This document shows, piece after piece, positions 36,150-46,760 of a stretch of 64,000 nt of DNA. The stretch's first letter is position 1. Each line of letters begins with the position of its first letter. The DNA is taken from assembly GCA_011009095.1 (NCBI GenBank), contig VTPC01006119.1:40651-104650 (forward strand), in the 5' to 3' direction. The position numbers and the translations under genes were made by a program. The DNA is from Ignelater luminosus (Eukaryota > Arthropoda > Insecta > Coleoptera > Elateridae). Below the pieces are notes generated by a model. The model saw only the letters and a program-made list of their open reading frames with translations, was not told the origin of the DNA and did no database searches.

Positions 36150-36960
36150 AGTGTTCTTAAAGTTGTCCTCTCCAGGTTATGTTTAGTCTTCTCACCAGGC
36201 GGTTATTAAGATGGTAGGAGCATACTTGGGTTTTCTTAGGGTTCAGTTTCAACGAGTTCCTGTCATAGTAGTCTCCTAGCTCTTTCAAAGCGGCTTATAA
36301 TCTACATTCTATCTCTTTAAAACTTCTCTGTGCCGTTATGGCCGTGTCATCAGCATATATGAAACGCCTCCTTTCAGGGTTACACGGTACTCCTTGGTGT
36401 GTATATTATTAAGAAGTGGTGCAAGTATACTTTTTGGTTCCTCCAGCGACTGTTCTTCTATTGAAGGGTGACGTGAAAACGACGGTTTTTGGAATAAGCA
36501 CTTTAGTAGGTTTGTAAGTTCATTAGACGCAAAACTTTGGTGCCGTTGTATACTTTTACTACTAGGTTTTGCTGATTTACGGTGTCGTATGCAGCAGAAC
36601 GGTTTATGTAAGCCACATCTGTTATGTATTTGCTTCCACTCAGTCCATTTTCAATGTGTTGAGCGAGATTTAATATTTGGCTACACTAAGACTTCCTTGC
36701 CCTGAAACCCGCTTGCTCTGGAATAAGCTTCTCTACAGTTTCAAAGATGCGGTTTAAAATCATTATTTCAAGCGCCTTAAAAAGGTAACACAGCAAGGAA
36801 ACAGGCCGGAAGTTTTTTGGTTCTGTTCGTTGTTTTCCAGGCTTCAGAAGTGCCACTACTCGTGATTTCCGCCAGGTGTTAGGTATATTTAATCCAATTA
36901 CACACAAATTGATTATATCTAGAAGCCATTTCATTGTTTTAGGGCCACAATTTTATATCT
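36150..36960 (-). pseudogene. Reverse transcriptase of the 35.4-38.5 kb LINE
   Basis: The best-preserved frame (36934-36686) reads MKWLLDIINLCVIGLNIPNT, then WRKSRVVALLKPGKQ, NFRPVSLLCYLFKALE and LIPEQAGFRARKS, the canonical order of RT fingers in Jockey/CR1 LINEs. Continuing in another frame near 36620-36540 is INRSAAYDTVNQQNLVVKV, equivalent to 'DLSAAYDTVNH' with the first catalytic Asp position changed. IYADDTAITA near 36335-36360 keeps both Asp residues of the YADD box. A late 'KTKK-YAP-' like block follows. Confidence 0.84.
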
Positions 36961-37214
36961 TGCTTCGTTTTTATGCCGCCTAGTCCAGCTGCTTTGCCAT
37001 TTTTCACTACTGAAATTGCAACTGTAAACTCTTCGATGGTGAAAAGGGTGGCAACTATATTTTTCTCTTGTTCAAAAACTATCCTAAATCTTGTCGTCTT
37101 TTCTGAGACCTTTTTTGGTCCTGTTTTTGAGGAATTTCCAAACGCTTCATATCTAACTCGCCCAGAAGGTTACTCCACCTTTCCGTTCTAGACTTAAGCT
37201 CGGTTGCACAAAAA

Positions 37215-37335
37215 TAATTTGATCATTGATCAAGCTGATTAGTTGATTAGCCGATCTGATTGGATAAGTCTGATATATCACTACTTCTGATTGGTTAATC
37301 AATTGATCAAGGGGCTGATAAATCGATCAAGCTTT
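37215..37335. repeat. TGATCA/TGATTA-rich simple repeat
   Basis: About 120 bp are built from imperfect repeats of 'TGATCAAGCTGATTAGTTGATTAG' and 'TTGATCAA...TGATAAATCGATCAA', with many self-complementary TGATCA and ATCGAT words. The block lies within the minus-strand LINE, between linker and RT, and breaks its frame. Confidence 0.75.
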
Positions 37336-37639
37336 AACAAGGCTTCCGTTAATTGTTTGTCAAAAAGCCAAGAAAGGATCACTATCATGTAGTCCCTGGT
37401 CTCCAATTCTTTGTTAAGTCCTAAGACGTATTCCGTTCTAAATCCTCTTAATATATGTTTCCGTGATATTTTTTTTACCACGTCAACAAATGTTTCATGG
37501 TTTTCTGGTTTAGGCCCTATTTTAGTTACTTCATCGTCTAGCTCTTTTGTAAAAACCTCCCACTGTGCCTTTACAAAGTTGAGACGTCTCTTGATAGGGA
37601 CTATTTGTGGGTTTACAGCAGCTAACACTTTACAAACTG

Positions 37640-38264
37640 TTGGTCTATGTTGCGTTTGAGTCCATAACGAATTTTAGTGTGAGGTCAACTAGCTTTTTGC
37701 TCGCGAAAATGTTATCGGGACTCCATCTGAAGCTGCTCAACGATGGAGGTAGCTTTGGATCATGAATCACTGTAACTTCACCCGATGCTAGGGCAGTTGA
37801 AATACCCCATTATGATCTGGTATTTCTAGTAGAAGAAGTTGTAGGGTTCCTGAAAGTCAAAGCTGGCGTTGGGTGGTTTATACACGGACGTGATTGTGCA
37901 CCCTTTCAGCTCAACAGTAAAGATTTCAACATTGTTATTCTAAGTTAAAGACGTTGGGAGGACATGTAATTGGGGGTTAACAAATATAGAGCTACCGTAC
38001 TAAAACGAGCTTCATATTTTTTATGTTTGGTCTACAGCTATTTGACCCACAATGGGTTTCCTGGACTAGTAAAATATCACATTTGTCAGATAACAAAACC
38101 TCTTTATGTACAGACATTCCTTCAATGTTTATTGAAGTTGTCATCAGGGTTGGTTTCGAAAGAAACAGCTGATTTTCCTTCTCTTCTTCACTTTCTCTTC
38201 TTTCTTTCTGGTGGTCCGGTTTTGGAAGGATTGACCGACTAAGTCGTCCCCATGAGACGTCCAA
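37640..38264 (-). pseudogene. AP endonuclease of the 35.4-38.5 kb LINE
   Basis: This domain nicks the target DNA to prime reverse transcription. It opens with INIEGMSVHKEVLLSDKCDILLVQETH, with the catalytic Glu of the QETH block. Further on, in other frames, are SVYKPPNASFDFQEPYNF (about 37895-37845) and a decayed 'GDFNSHS--WGY' block (MGYFNCPSIG, about 37810). Next come LTVIHDPKLPPSLSSSRW (about 37780-37730) and DNIFASKKL. The 'HRPI' end is decayed. Family resemblance is strong; function is excluded by stops and shifts. Confidence 0.8.
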
Positions 38265-38460
38265 TTGCTACCAACTTTGCAATCAGATGTACTGTTTAAC
38301 TCTTTAAACGCAATCTTTGTGGAGGCTCCGTCCGTGTCCCCCACTATACAACTGATTTGGGTTCGTGCAAAGATGTGCAGCTGAAGCTTTGTAAACAGCT
38401 GCCACGCACCATCTTGTTTACCTACCACATGAAGGACTGCCATAGGTGTCAAATTTGATG
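38265..38460 (-). pseudogene. ORF1-like piece of the 35.4-38.5 kb LINE
   Basis: A minus-strand frame continuous with, and just before, the endonuclease reads PMAVLHVVGKQDGAWQLFTK. It ends in a Lys/Arg/Glu-rich stretch (RTTRKKEEKVKKRRK) immediately ahead of the endonuclease opening. By position it should be the end of ORF1 or the ORF1-ORF2 junction. No zinc knuckle is visible. Confidence 0.4.
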
Positions 38461-41340
38461 AGTCTTTGAATTTTCTCTTCTTTCTGCTTTTCGAAAACTT
38501 TTCTTGTAGGAAATCAATAATTTAGGAATCCACTAAAAAGATAGAACCTGCTGAATGATAATGTGTTGCAAATAAACCAAAATCGATTGAAAGTAGCTAC
38601 TTATTTGCAAGGAATGTTTCTAAACTTCTGAGACACGAAATAAATTTTAGTTATAACTGGCAAAAGTAGGACCTAATATGTTTTTTAGTCACTAAAAATG
38701 ATAATTTGCTGGAGGAGTAGAGAACCAGTAATGAGCGTGCGCAGACTTGATTTAGATGATAAATGGATGAAATACGAAATACTAGCAAATCAGAGACCGC
38801 AAGTCCCAAAACACCAGTACAAGGGTTATCACACCGTTACCACAACATCGTCAGAATTAGTCACTATTGTTATTAATCTTCAGATTTGAAGATTTATATT
38901 TAGGTGTGGCAACAATTTTCACCCGTTCTTTTGCCATTTTGATATATTTTGAGAACCATATCTTCGTTGATGATTTTTCTCTACAGAATCCTCCAAACAT
39001 ATGTATCGGGAATTTCAAACCTTCAATGGGCACCCTGAATAGATGATGTAGGCCGCTAGCAGGATCGAAGTTCTTAAAACTTCACTTAGGGTAAAATCAT
39101 CAAAGAGGAAGGCCAGCCAAACACATGATACCGGTCTAACTGTCTAATGTGATCGGCTGTTTGAACAAGGCCTGTTCGTGTAATGGCAAATTTTTTGAAT
39201 GGAAATCGATGTCAAGAATTTGCAAATCGTCGTCGTGCTTATTAAAGGTATCAGTTAGCTCAGATAAGCAACAGTTACGACGTTGACTTATTTACGGGCA
39301 AAGGAAATCTGATGGCCTGTACAATGTTGATGACCTAGATGGTAGTAGAGAAACTGCATTTTGCTTTCTTTGCGCACCAATTGACTGCAGTGGTTTGTGT
39401 GATGCCTTACCCTTCAACGTTCCATTGCAAATCTATTCAGGAAACAACGGGTAGCTTGTCACGAATGTATGTAGACAAGTCTATTAGCAGTTGTGATAAT
39501 ACACAGACAATTTACTAGTCCTTCCAAGCTTAGTGAACATCTGAAGCGGAAATGTAGGGGGGGTGGGTTAGAAGCAGATGTCTCAAACTTTAAATTTTTT
39601 ATTATGCTAATTTTCTCTATGTCACAATAAAGTTTTTCACAATTAGGCCCTTGTACGAAAAACGTTTAAGGAGTGTCTTTCGTTAATTACGTTGTGTTTT
39701 ATGTCATTTAAGTGCTGAGCATTCACCTCATCTAGAGATAGTTCACTTTATAATACAGATAGAACTCGTTCTAGGTCACTTTTAAAAAAGCACAAAAGAC
39801 CAAAGGCAAGCTTGTACAGTATTCTACTTTGATCTTGGTTCCCTTTGATAGGTAGTCCTAGATTGACATTTTATTTCAGCACTGAAACACGGCATCTTGT
39901 TGATTGTTTTTTTTTCAATGCTGGAAAAAGTAGCCGTAAAAGCCTGAAAATTTTTGCAACTAGTGAGTGTCGTTTCTGTTTAACTTCTGCTTTGATTTTG
40001 ACTGTTGAGATACTCGACACGATGTCACTTACAAATTACTGGCCCGAATTCTACGAACCTGCCAAGTAGTAATGCGATTTATCTCACTTATTTATCCATA
40101 GTACAGCAACGATATTTGTAAGACATGTTTAATCCTTTGATCTAATATTCTATCTCAATACAAAAACAATCAGTGCTTTTTGGATTTTTAACGTTTTACG
40201 TAGTTCTAACGTTAGCACCTCTAAAACACGTCCCCATTTTTTCAGAACTTCGGAATATTATTTATTATTACAACTTCCATCATTAGTTTTGCATTTCTGA
40301 CCACAGAACAATTGCTAAAAGCTTGGAAATACTCCGAACTCCTTAAATTAAATTCTTAATAAACTTTTTTTGCCCTTAGCATAAATTACTTTATTTTTGT
40401 CAATTCTTATATACGTGAACTGAAAAGTTAGCTTCTTTTAGACATAACCTTAAACGCTAATTATAACAGAAGATGACTTGTAACAGTCATGAGGTCAGAA
40501 AGCTCTTCACCGATTTGTCTTGGTGCATCTGATAACCCAAACAGATAAAGTTTGTCTAGTAAAATCAAGTATTAGTAAACCTGCCTTCCTGGATTGACGA
40601 TTTCAATAACAAACTGTGTATAACAAGCCAGATTGGTCACTGCTGATCGCTTTTGGACAAAACCATGTTGTTGGATGCACAAAGAAGACGACTTGACATC
40701 GTTGTATATGTACAATGTTTTGTGTATTTAAATAAAATAATTTCAGATAGTATAGATATAGATCTATAATTTTCCATTGCTAGTTAAATAAATATTTTAA
40801 GAGTTCCATTAAGGATATAATACAATCTTTAATTACAAAGCTTATAATTTTGTCGATTCTAGCAACAAATGTGTTTTTCAACAACTTAACAGCACGAAAG
40901 ATGTCATTTGAAGATCCTGATGTGATGCTTGTTTGGGGTGTATGGTTTATTCCAAGACTGAGATAATTTCGAACTGTACTGAGCACTTGGTACACACTTT
41001 GAAAGTAAATTGCAATTAACTGTCTTATTATCGTACGTCACATAATTATGGATCATTACACTAGGGATACCTGAATGTTTTTTTTATAGGTATTTAGAAA
41101 TCTCCATCAGAATTCGCTAGGATAGTTTTTTATAATTAGCCCAGCATCTGTCTTTTCTTTTAATTAACTTAATTACCCTTGATTAAGACGAAGTAGTATT
41201 TAAAGGTTAATTGTGCACACAGGAATATTGACTTTACAAAAATTGTAATCTGAAACTGAGTAATTCTTCAGAATTGAGTCTAAATTAAAATTAACACTTT
41301 TAGTGTTAAAATCTTACTTTAAAACCGATTGGCTCAAGTT
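38461..41340. other. Unassigned DNA; possible decayed transposon near 38.9-39.5 kb
   Basis: A plus-strand stretch at 38900-39560 has several short open pieces close together and is less AT-rich than its surroundings, so it may be an old coding sequence. I could not name it with confidence. The rest has only short frames without family resemblance. Confidence 0.35.
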
Positions 41341-41359
41341 ACTGAGTTTTAATTCTAGA

Positions 41360-41660
41360 GGATAGATTTAGCTCTTTCAAGCAAGTCGGAAGCTCTCATG
41401 TAAGGGCGTGGGACGTTTAGATTTGTCAAGGAAGTTAATTGAGGGCAAATCGCAACGAGGAGCCACCGAAGGTGGCACATGAGAGAACGCAGCCCGAGCT
41501 GTAATAACAATTAGCTCTCTTAGTAGGTTAATGGGGAGCGAGGGAAGAGTCGGGGCCACCGCAGGTGGCCTGGGCGTAGGTGGAGCCCAAGTGGTTAGTC
41601 TTTATAAGAAGATTAATAGAGGATGAAACCCGACGTGAAGCCACCATGCACAAGTGTAGT
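41360..41660. other. GC-rich block with two related hairpins
   Basis: GCCACCGAAGGTGGC at about 41462 and GCCACCGCAGGTGGC at about 41557 are near-identical 15-base hairpins (6-bp stems, 3-base loops) about 95 bp apart. They lie in the most GC-rich patch of this area. A reading frame on the minus strand has no family resemblance. A non-coding transposon end or LTR fragment is possible. Confidence 0.4.
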
Positions 41661-41999
41661 CCTTTCTCAGTGGAAATTTACTATTTTTACTTATTTCCAC
41701 CTAAAGTCTCGTTCTCTGAAATCTTACTTACTAAATCATCTTTTTAGCCTGCGCTATTATACAACTTTACTATTTATTTTGTGTTGATCCTCGAAGTGAG
41801 TGGGTGTACGAACTGATAAGATTACGTAAATGTAATAAGAAATTAGTGCAATCATTGATAGGGAAGCCAAAAAGATGATAATAATAACAAACAAAAGAAT
41901 CCCCACGGTGAAATAACCAAAAGTAGAAACAAGTTGTCAACAAATATAAAAGTTTAAACAGCAAGAGAGAACATAAAACAAAGCAAAGCAAAAATTGGA

Positions 42000-42117
42000 A
42001 GAAATAATCAACTTAGCAAAAAGTACAGATGCCAGGAAGGACACGAAGGCGAATGGAAACAGGGTCCTTATCCAACTTCAAAACAAAAAAAGTAAACGAT
42101 TCCTTGCCTTCACAGTA
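42000..42117 (-). pseudogene. Detached C-terminal end of the 45 kb mariner transposase
   Basis: Read on the minus strand from the TA at 42116-42117, the sequence continues as (Y)CEGKESFTFF and reaches a stop after about 35 codons. Mariner transposases end in '-GEYFEGD...'. The other half of this motif (SKCIALGGG) is at the far side of the pogo element, at 45050-45095. The Tyr codon is formed from the duplicated TA. This shows that the pogo element split the mariner. Confidence 0.7.
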
Positions 42118-42180
42118 GGGGAAACCTGTATATAGTGGGACACGGTACATAGTGGGACACGGTACATAGTGGAACAACGT
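42118..42180 (+). repeat. Subterminal repeats of the pogo element
   Basis: Three head-to-tail copies of about 17-18 bp, 'GTAYATAGTGGGACACG', follow each other from about 42127, the last ending in GTGGAACAACG. Looser copies occur at about 42510-42555 (TTCATAGTGAAACAG; in reverse, CCCACTATGCACC) and at the right end at about 44835-44890 (GGTACATAACGGAACA, GGTTTATAGTGAAACAG). Their position suggests transposase-binding sites; this is inference. Confidence 0.7.
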
Positions 42181-42649
42181 GTGTACATGCGTTCTAGGGA
42201 CGAATTTATAAACGCCAATTAAGTGTGTTTGTTACTACAGCAAAGGCGAGTGTTTGAATGTAGTTAATAGTTTTTTATCACTAAGAACTTGTCTAAGATA
42301 ATTTTGTAAGGTAAGGTCGTTCAAACATAAAAAGTTTTGTTCCAGCGTTGGAGTTTTTTTGTTATAAATCTGAAACTGAGTACTTAAATTTGGTTAAGGT
42401 GCGATACATAACCTCGCATACCCTTACGTTGTCGTTAGTATAGGCGGCAACGCATATTCTTTTACGCGGGAAATTTAAAATGCTGCTTATGTTCTCCTAG
42501 CTTCCTGGTTCATAGTGAAACAGTGTAAGATGGTACATACAGGTACAGTGACCCACTATGCACCGTAAAGTATTTATAACGTATTATATACTGTATTCTG
42601 TTAGAAATGATTAATTAAATTAAATTATTTGGTTTATGTTATTATGTAG

Positions 42650-44104
42650 ATGCCTCGCAATCCGAGAAGCCAGTTAGGAGAACTAGCTAAAACCAGTGCT
42701 TTAAAACACATTGAAAATGAGGCAATTATGAGAAACGCAGTGCAAGAAGTTTTTACCATGAATGCATCTATAAGAATAGCAGCCAAGAGGTTTGGAGTCA
42801 GCAGCTCGACTCTTCATCGAAAGATTAAGAAATATAAAAATCTAAACAAAAATGAAAAAGGAAATTTTTACTTCAGACGCACCCACGAATTTAAGCGCAT
42901 ATTGACCGATGAAGAAGAAGACCTTTTAGCTAAGTACCTAGTAGATGCTTCGCAAATGTGTTATGGATTAACATTAAAAGATACTGCTGCATTAGCTTAC
43001 CAATATGCCGTAGCTAATAATAAACTCATTCCAGAATCGTGGTGAGAAAACCAATGTGCAGGTATTGAATGGATTTATTTATTTCGACAAAGACATAATA
43101 ATATAGGTCTACAAACACCAGAGGCTACAAGTCTAGGCCGTGCTACTAGTTTTAATAAAACACATGTAGCCTTATTCTTTAAGAACCTAAAGGAAGTGAT
43201 AGAAAAGCACAATTTAACTGCTCTTCAAATATTACAACTGCGACGAGACAGGTGTCACAAATGTGCACAAGCCTCCCAACCTAAACATCAGAAACAAGTT
43301 GGTAAAGTAACTAGTGCAGAAAGAGATGTTTTGGTTACTATGTTATGTGCGTTGCCATATGTGCTAATGGCACATTCGTGCCACCATTCTTTATATTTCC
43401 TAGGAAGAATTTCAAAGCGCATATGTTAACTGGTACACCAACCGGTTCTTCAGGAGCTGCCTACTCAACAGGTTGGATGACGGGAGATAACTTTTTAGAA
43501 TTCATAAACTATTTGATTAAGATTGTACACTGTTCGTTAGAAAATAATATTCTCTTAATTCTTGACAATCACGAAAGTCATTATGATATAAGGGTTTTAA
43601 GGTTGTGCAAGGAAAATGGCATTATACTATTAACGCTCACTCCTCATTGTAGCCATAAAATGCAGCCTTAGCTGTTTTGGGCCTTTTAAAGGATATTATA
43701 ATAAAGCTGCTGATGAGTGGATGCTTAATCATCCCGGTACGCCTATATCAATATATTACATAGCCAGTGTTACAGGACAAACATTTCCATTAGCTTTTAC
43801 ACCAACCAATATAAGGAAAGGTTTTGAAAAGTCTGGAATTTATTCTTACAACTCCGAAGTATTTCAAGATTCTGACTTTTTGTCTTTCTATGTGTCGGAC
43901 AGGATAGAAGTGGCAAACATAGAAACCGATACTTCTGCCCAAAACAAAGGCACAAACGTGATTTTTGATATTAATGCACCTAGCACTAGTAAAAGTGGAT
44001 GTAGTAAGGAAATAGTAAGCCCCGAAGTAGTAAGACCGCATTTGAGAGCCCCGTCAAGAAAAGTACCAAAAATAAGCAAAGAAAAACAAAATCCACTGTG
44101 CTAA
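42650..44104 (+). pseudogene. pogo transposase (HTH and DDE core), frameshifted
   Basis: The first frame (42650-43045, 131 residues) starts MPRNPRSQLGELA and carries the N-terminal psq-type helix-turn-helix (SIRIAAKRFGVSSSTLHRKIKKY). It ends with a stop inside the DNA-binding region. Next, in changing frames, come GLQTPEATSLGRATSFNKTHV and YNCDETGVTNVHKP (first catalytic Asp, near 43230-43265). KQVGKVTSAERD and GTFVPPFFIFPRKNFKAHML follow. LLILDNHESHYDIRVLRL carries the second Asp (near 43563). PHCSHKMQP is followed directly by a stop and a small deletion where the third Asp (QPLD) should be. A last frame (43721-44104) continues with HPGTPISIYYIASVTGQTF and FTPTNIRKGFEKSGIYSYN. Inactive. Confidence 0.9.
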
Positions 44105-45010
44105 CTGATACGCCCAATAAAGAAGAATTGGCACATGAAAAGAGTATAACTCAAAAAAAAGACAAAAACAGCAAAGAATACAAAAGAAGCAAAAAGAAAA
44201 TTAGCAACTGAAGAATCTAGTTCCGAAGAACTGAATAAAATATGTACCGATTCTTCAGATGGCAAAGTTTTCGAAGATAACGCTGACTGCATTGAAGATA
44301 GTATTATTTTGCAAAGAGATTTTGTGCTAGTAAAATATAGTACCAAGAAAACAGAAAGATTTTACGTCGAAAAAGTAGAAAGAAAGGATGGCGTTGACTA
44401 CCACATAACATTCTTAAAGCGAAGGCTGCAGTTGTCCTTTTTTTTGTCACGAGAAGAAGGATGAGGATACAATTGGTGATGACAACATCTAAATAAAACT
44501 TCCAAAACCCTGTATAGGTGGAGGAAGTCAAAGAGCTTCACGAAAGATATTTGTCAAGTTTCAACATTCTATAAACAATCAACACTTTTATTTTAATATT
44601 TTGTTTATGAGACTGATGTTTAGTTTTTTATATTTTATTTTTGGAGATTTACTAAGAGTCTAGCTTTTAAGTTGTTTTTTCCCGTTTTTCTTCATTTGAT
44701 TTATTAACTTTATATTTATTTAACAAGTGTAATATGTTTAATAAACGTATTTTTCATTAACACTATTTATCCTTAAAGCTCCTATTTCATAACATACCAC
44801 GTTCTGTTCCAGTAAGTACCAGGTGAATGTACCAGTATACACCAGGGGGTGGTACATAACGGAACATATGGTTTATAGTGAAACAGTAAGAATAAAAATC
44901 TTATATGAAGTGATGTGTGCCTAAATATAAAACAATATCATTTTTGGTAACATTTATACTGTCTTGAAAAAAATACACAAAACAACTGATGATTACATAA
45001 TTGAAATCTA
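44105..45010 (+). other. 3' part of the pogo element
   Basis: A Lys/Ser/Glu-rich plus-strand region (to about 44460) continues the variable C-terminal tail of the transposase in broken frames (about 44310-44410 reads FVLVKYSTKKTERFYVEKVE). The remainder up to the terminal repeat is AT-rich, non-coding and includes subterminal repeat copies. Confidence 0.55.
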
Positions 45011-45048
45011 AATTGAAATATAATGTCCCACTATATACCGGTTTCCCC

Positions 45049-45830
45049 TACCCTCCTCCCAATGCTATGCACTTGCTCTACCGTGACTCCCATTGCGAAA
45101 TCGTCCAAAGTGAGGTCTCTCAGAACCTGCATCGTACAAACTTGAATCTCTTCCAGCCGCCAAAAAGATGTCCTTTCAAGTGAATTTTTATTTTTGAGAA
45201 GAGACAAAAGTCTGACGGAGCCAGATCCGAGTTGTAGAGGGGATGGGAGAGCTTGGGAATGTTTTTTTAGCAAAAAAACTGTTTCAAGACTAGAACCGAA
45301 TGTGCTGGTGCATTGTCATGATGCAACATCCAGCCATTCTTCGCCAAAGCCGGACGCACCCGTCTCACTCTGGCACATAGGTGTTGGAAGAACAGTCAAG
45401 TAGAAGGCGCTATTCACTGTTTGGCTCTGCGGAACAAATTCTTTGTGGATCACGCCTTTTTTTTTATCAAAAAAACAAATCAGCATGGTTTTGATTTGGA
45501 AACGCGACATTGGAGCTTTTTGTGAACGCCCCCCCCCTTCTCTACCCACTGCTTATTCTGCCGACGGACTTCTGAAGTATATTAAAAGCCCCAACCTTCG
45601 TCTCCCGTGATAACAATCGACAACCATTCGCGACCGTCGCTTTCAACCTTGCACATTATAAAATAATCCAATACGCTGGAATTCAAACTTGATTTGGCAA
45701 CGCTGCTGATGTAGTGCAGTCACGCCGTACTATTACGTGATTTAATTGTTACCCGAATGTTCGTGGCAGATACCAATGAGTTTCGAACTTTACGCGACTA
45801 TAAAAACAGCGTTAGTTGTTTCATTGCAAC
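45049..45830 (-). pseudogene. mariner transposase, main part, interrupted by the pogo element
   Basis: Read on the minus strand. Near 45650-45590 is IVITGDEGWGF, with the first catalytic Asp in GDE. A frame from 45549 reads APMSRFQIKTMLICFFDKKKGVIHKEFVPQSQTVNSAFYL, the typical 'KVKTMLICFFD--GIVH-EFVP-GQTVN--FYL' block. Near 45330-45290 is a decayed 'LHHDNAPAH' (the second Asp region). Then LPSPLQLGSGSVRLLSLLKN corresponds in a shifted frame to 'P-PPYSPDLAP-DFFLFP'. The end (SKCIALGGG) stops exactly at the pogo insertion. The N-terminal HTH region is missing, so the copy is also 5'-truncated. Confidence 0.85.
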
Positions 45831-46347
45831 TGTGTTACATAAGAGACTTTGTTACTTGAAGTTTCAACACTGAGAAAAAATTGTATATTTATGTACGCAT
45901 CTAGTAAATATGGCTGTAGGCAATTTTAATCGGAAGCAAACGTAAGCTTGATGACGAAGAAGCTTCTACTCCATCAACGATGCCCAGTACCAGTGCTAAT
46001 TCTATTATAAAATCAAAAACACAAAAATATGACCAAGAGTACTTAAACTTTGGTTTTATAGGCACTGAAATAAGCAGTGAAGAAAAACCTCAATGTGTTA
46101 TTTGTTTCAAAATTTTAGCTGCAGATAGTGTTCGAGCTTGTTACTTATCAATATTAATTAAACCTTCATTTTCGTGAATAATTTTATCAAAACTCTACAT
46201 AAATGTTAAATATTCGGTATAACTACCAGAAAATTTTGGCAAACTTAATTTTTGTAGCTTTAATGTTGCATTATTATCGTTTTGCACACTTGTTGAGTGA
46301 CTCGTGACTGACGCGTTACCTTGATCATTTATATATTTTTCCACCTT

Positions 46348-46557
46348 AGGGTACTAATGTTTGTTTTGAATTCTTCCCTGCACTTCTCTTCCTCGTCGTC
46401 ATCTTTTATTAATTTCTGAATTTCTCCGTTAGCATCGAATTTATTTACAAAATTTTGTAAGCGCGTTAATTTTGCTTTAACAGTACTTCGTTTGCTTGTA
46501 AGGGTTTCTAAATCTGCCTTGATTGAAGCTTGTTTAAGGGATAGGATGTGTTACAGT
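46348..46557 (-). pseudogene. Gag N-terminal fragment (BEL/Pao-like)
   Basis: A 70-residue uninterrupted minus-strand frame reads LKQASIKADLETLTSKRSTV, then KAKLTRLQNFVNKFDANGEI, and ends in an acidic EEEKCREEF stretch and a stop. The pattern of a 'KR--VK--LT-L-NFV' helix followed by a long charged helix is the usual start of BEL/Pao gag polyproteins. Its position 200 bp inside the LTR agrees. Gag packages the element RNA. The downstream part is deleted. Confidence 0.6.
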
Positions 46558-46760
46558 TAAGGAAATAAAAAACGCACTGACCTCAGCTGGATGGTGTCGC
46601 TGATTTTTTTTGTGTGGAAGCGTTGACCTTTGACTTTGTTTCTTTCGTTACGTTGTTGTTTGAAGGGCTGATTTTGGCCTGACTTCAGACGACTTGTTTG
46701 GTGTCTTACTGTGGCCTGACCGAATTATTTAATTAGAGCTCCGGTTTGAATGTACCATTA

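Larger units (their letters stand above)
35400..38460 (-). mobile_element. LINE with ORF1, AP endonuclease and RT, decayed
   Basis: Read on the minus strand: an ORF1-like piece (38452-38265), endonuclease (38264-37640), linker (37628-37340), RT (about 37190-36150) and a C-terminal Cys-rich end (about 35590-35420) with CGCRETQDAEHFLVCSDL, like the 'CG---QT--HIL--CPL' ending of CR1/Jockey-group LINEs. RT carries IYADDTAI near 36340. The copy keeps the full order of domains but has many stops and a simple-repeat block at 37215-37335 between linker and RT. Confidence 0.82.
42118..45048 (+). mobile_element. pogo-family DNA transposon with both ends present
   Basis: The terminal inverted repeats are GGGGAAACCTGTATATAGTG at 42118 (continuing GGACA) and, inverted, GGGGAAACCGGTATATAGTG at 45048, with 24 of 25 positions identical. 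Both ends are flanked by TA (42116-42117 and 45049-45050), the target duplicated by the Tc1/mariner/pogo superfamily. The element is 2,931 bp and encodes a pogo transposase on the plus strand. Repeats related to the terminal sequence recur just inside both ends. It is inserted within the C-terminus of an older mariner on the opposite strand. Confidence 0.93.

Noticed and set aside
38900-39560. Possible piggyBac-like transposase (a LFEQGLFV-like word and a VDDLDG word on the plus strand).
   Set aside because: The words are short, the catalytic Asp motifs are not visible, and the surrounding alignment to piggyBac proteins could not be sustained.
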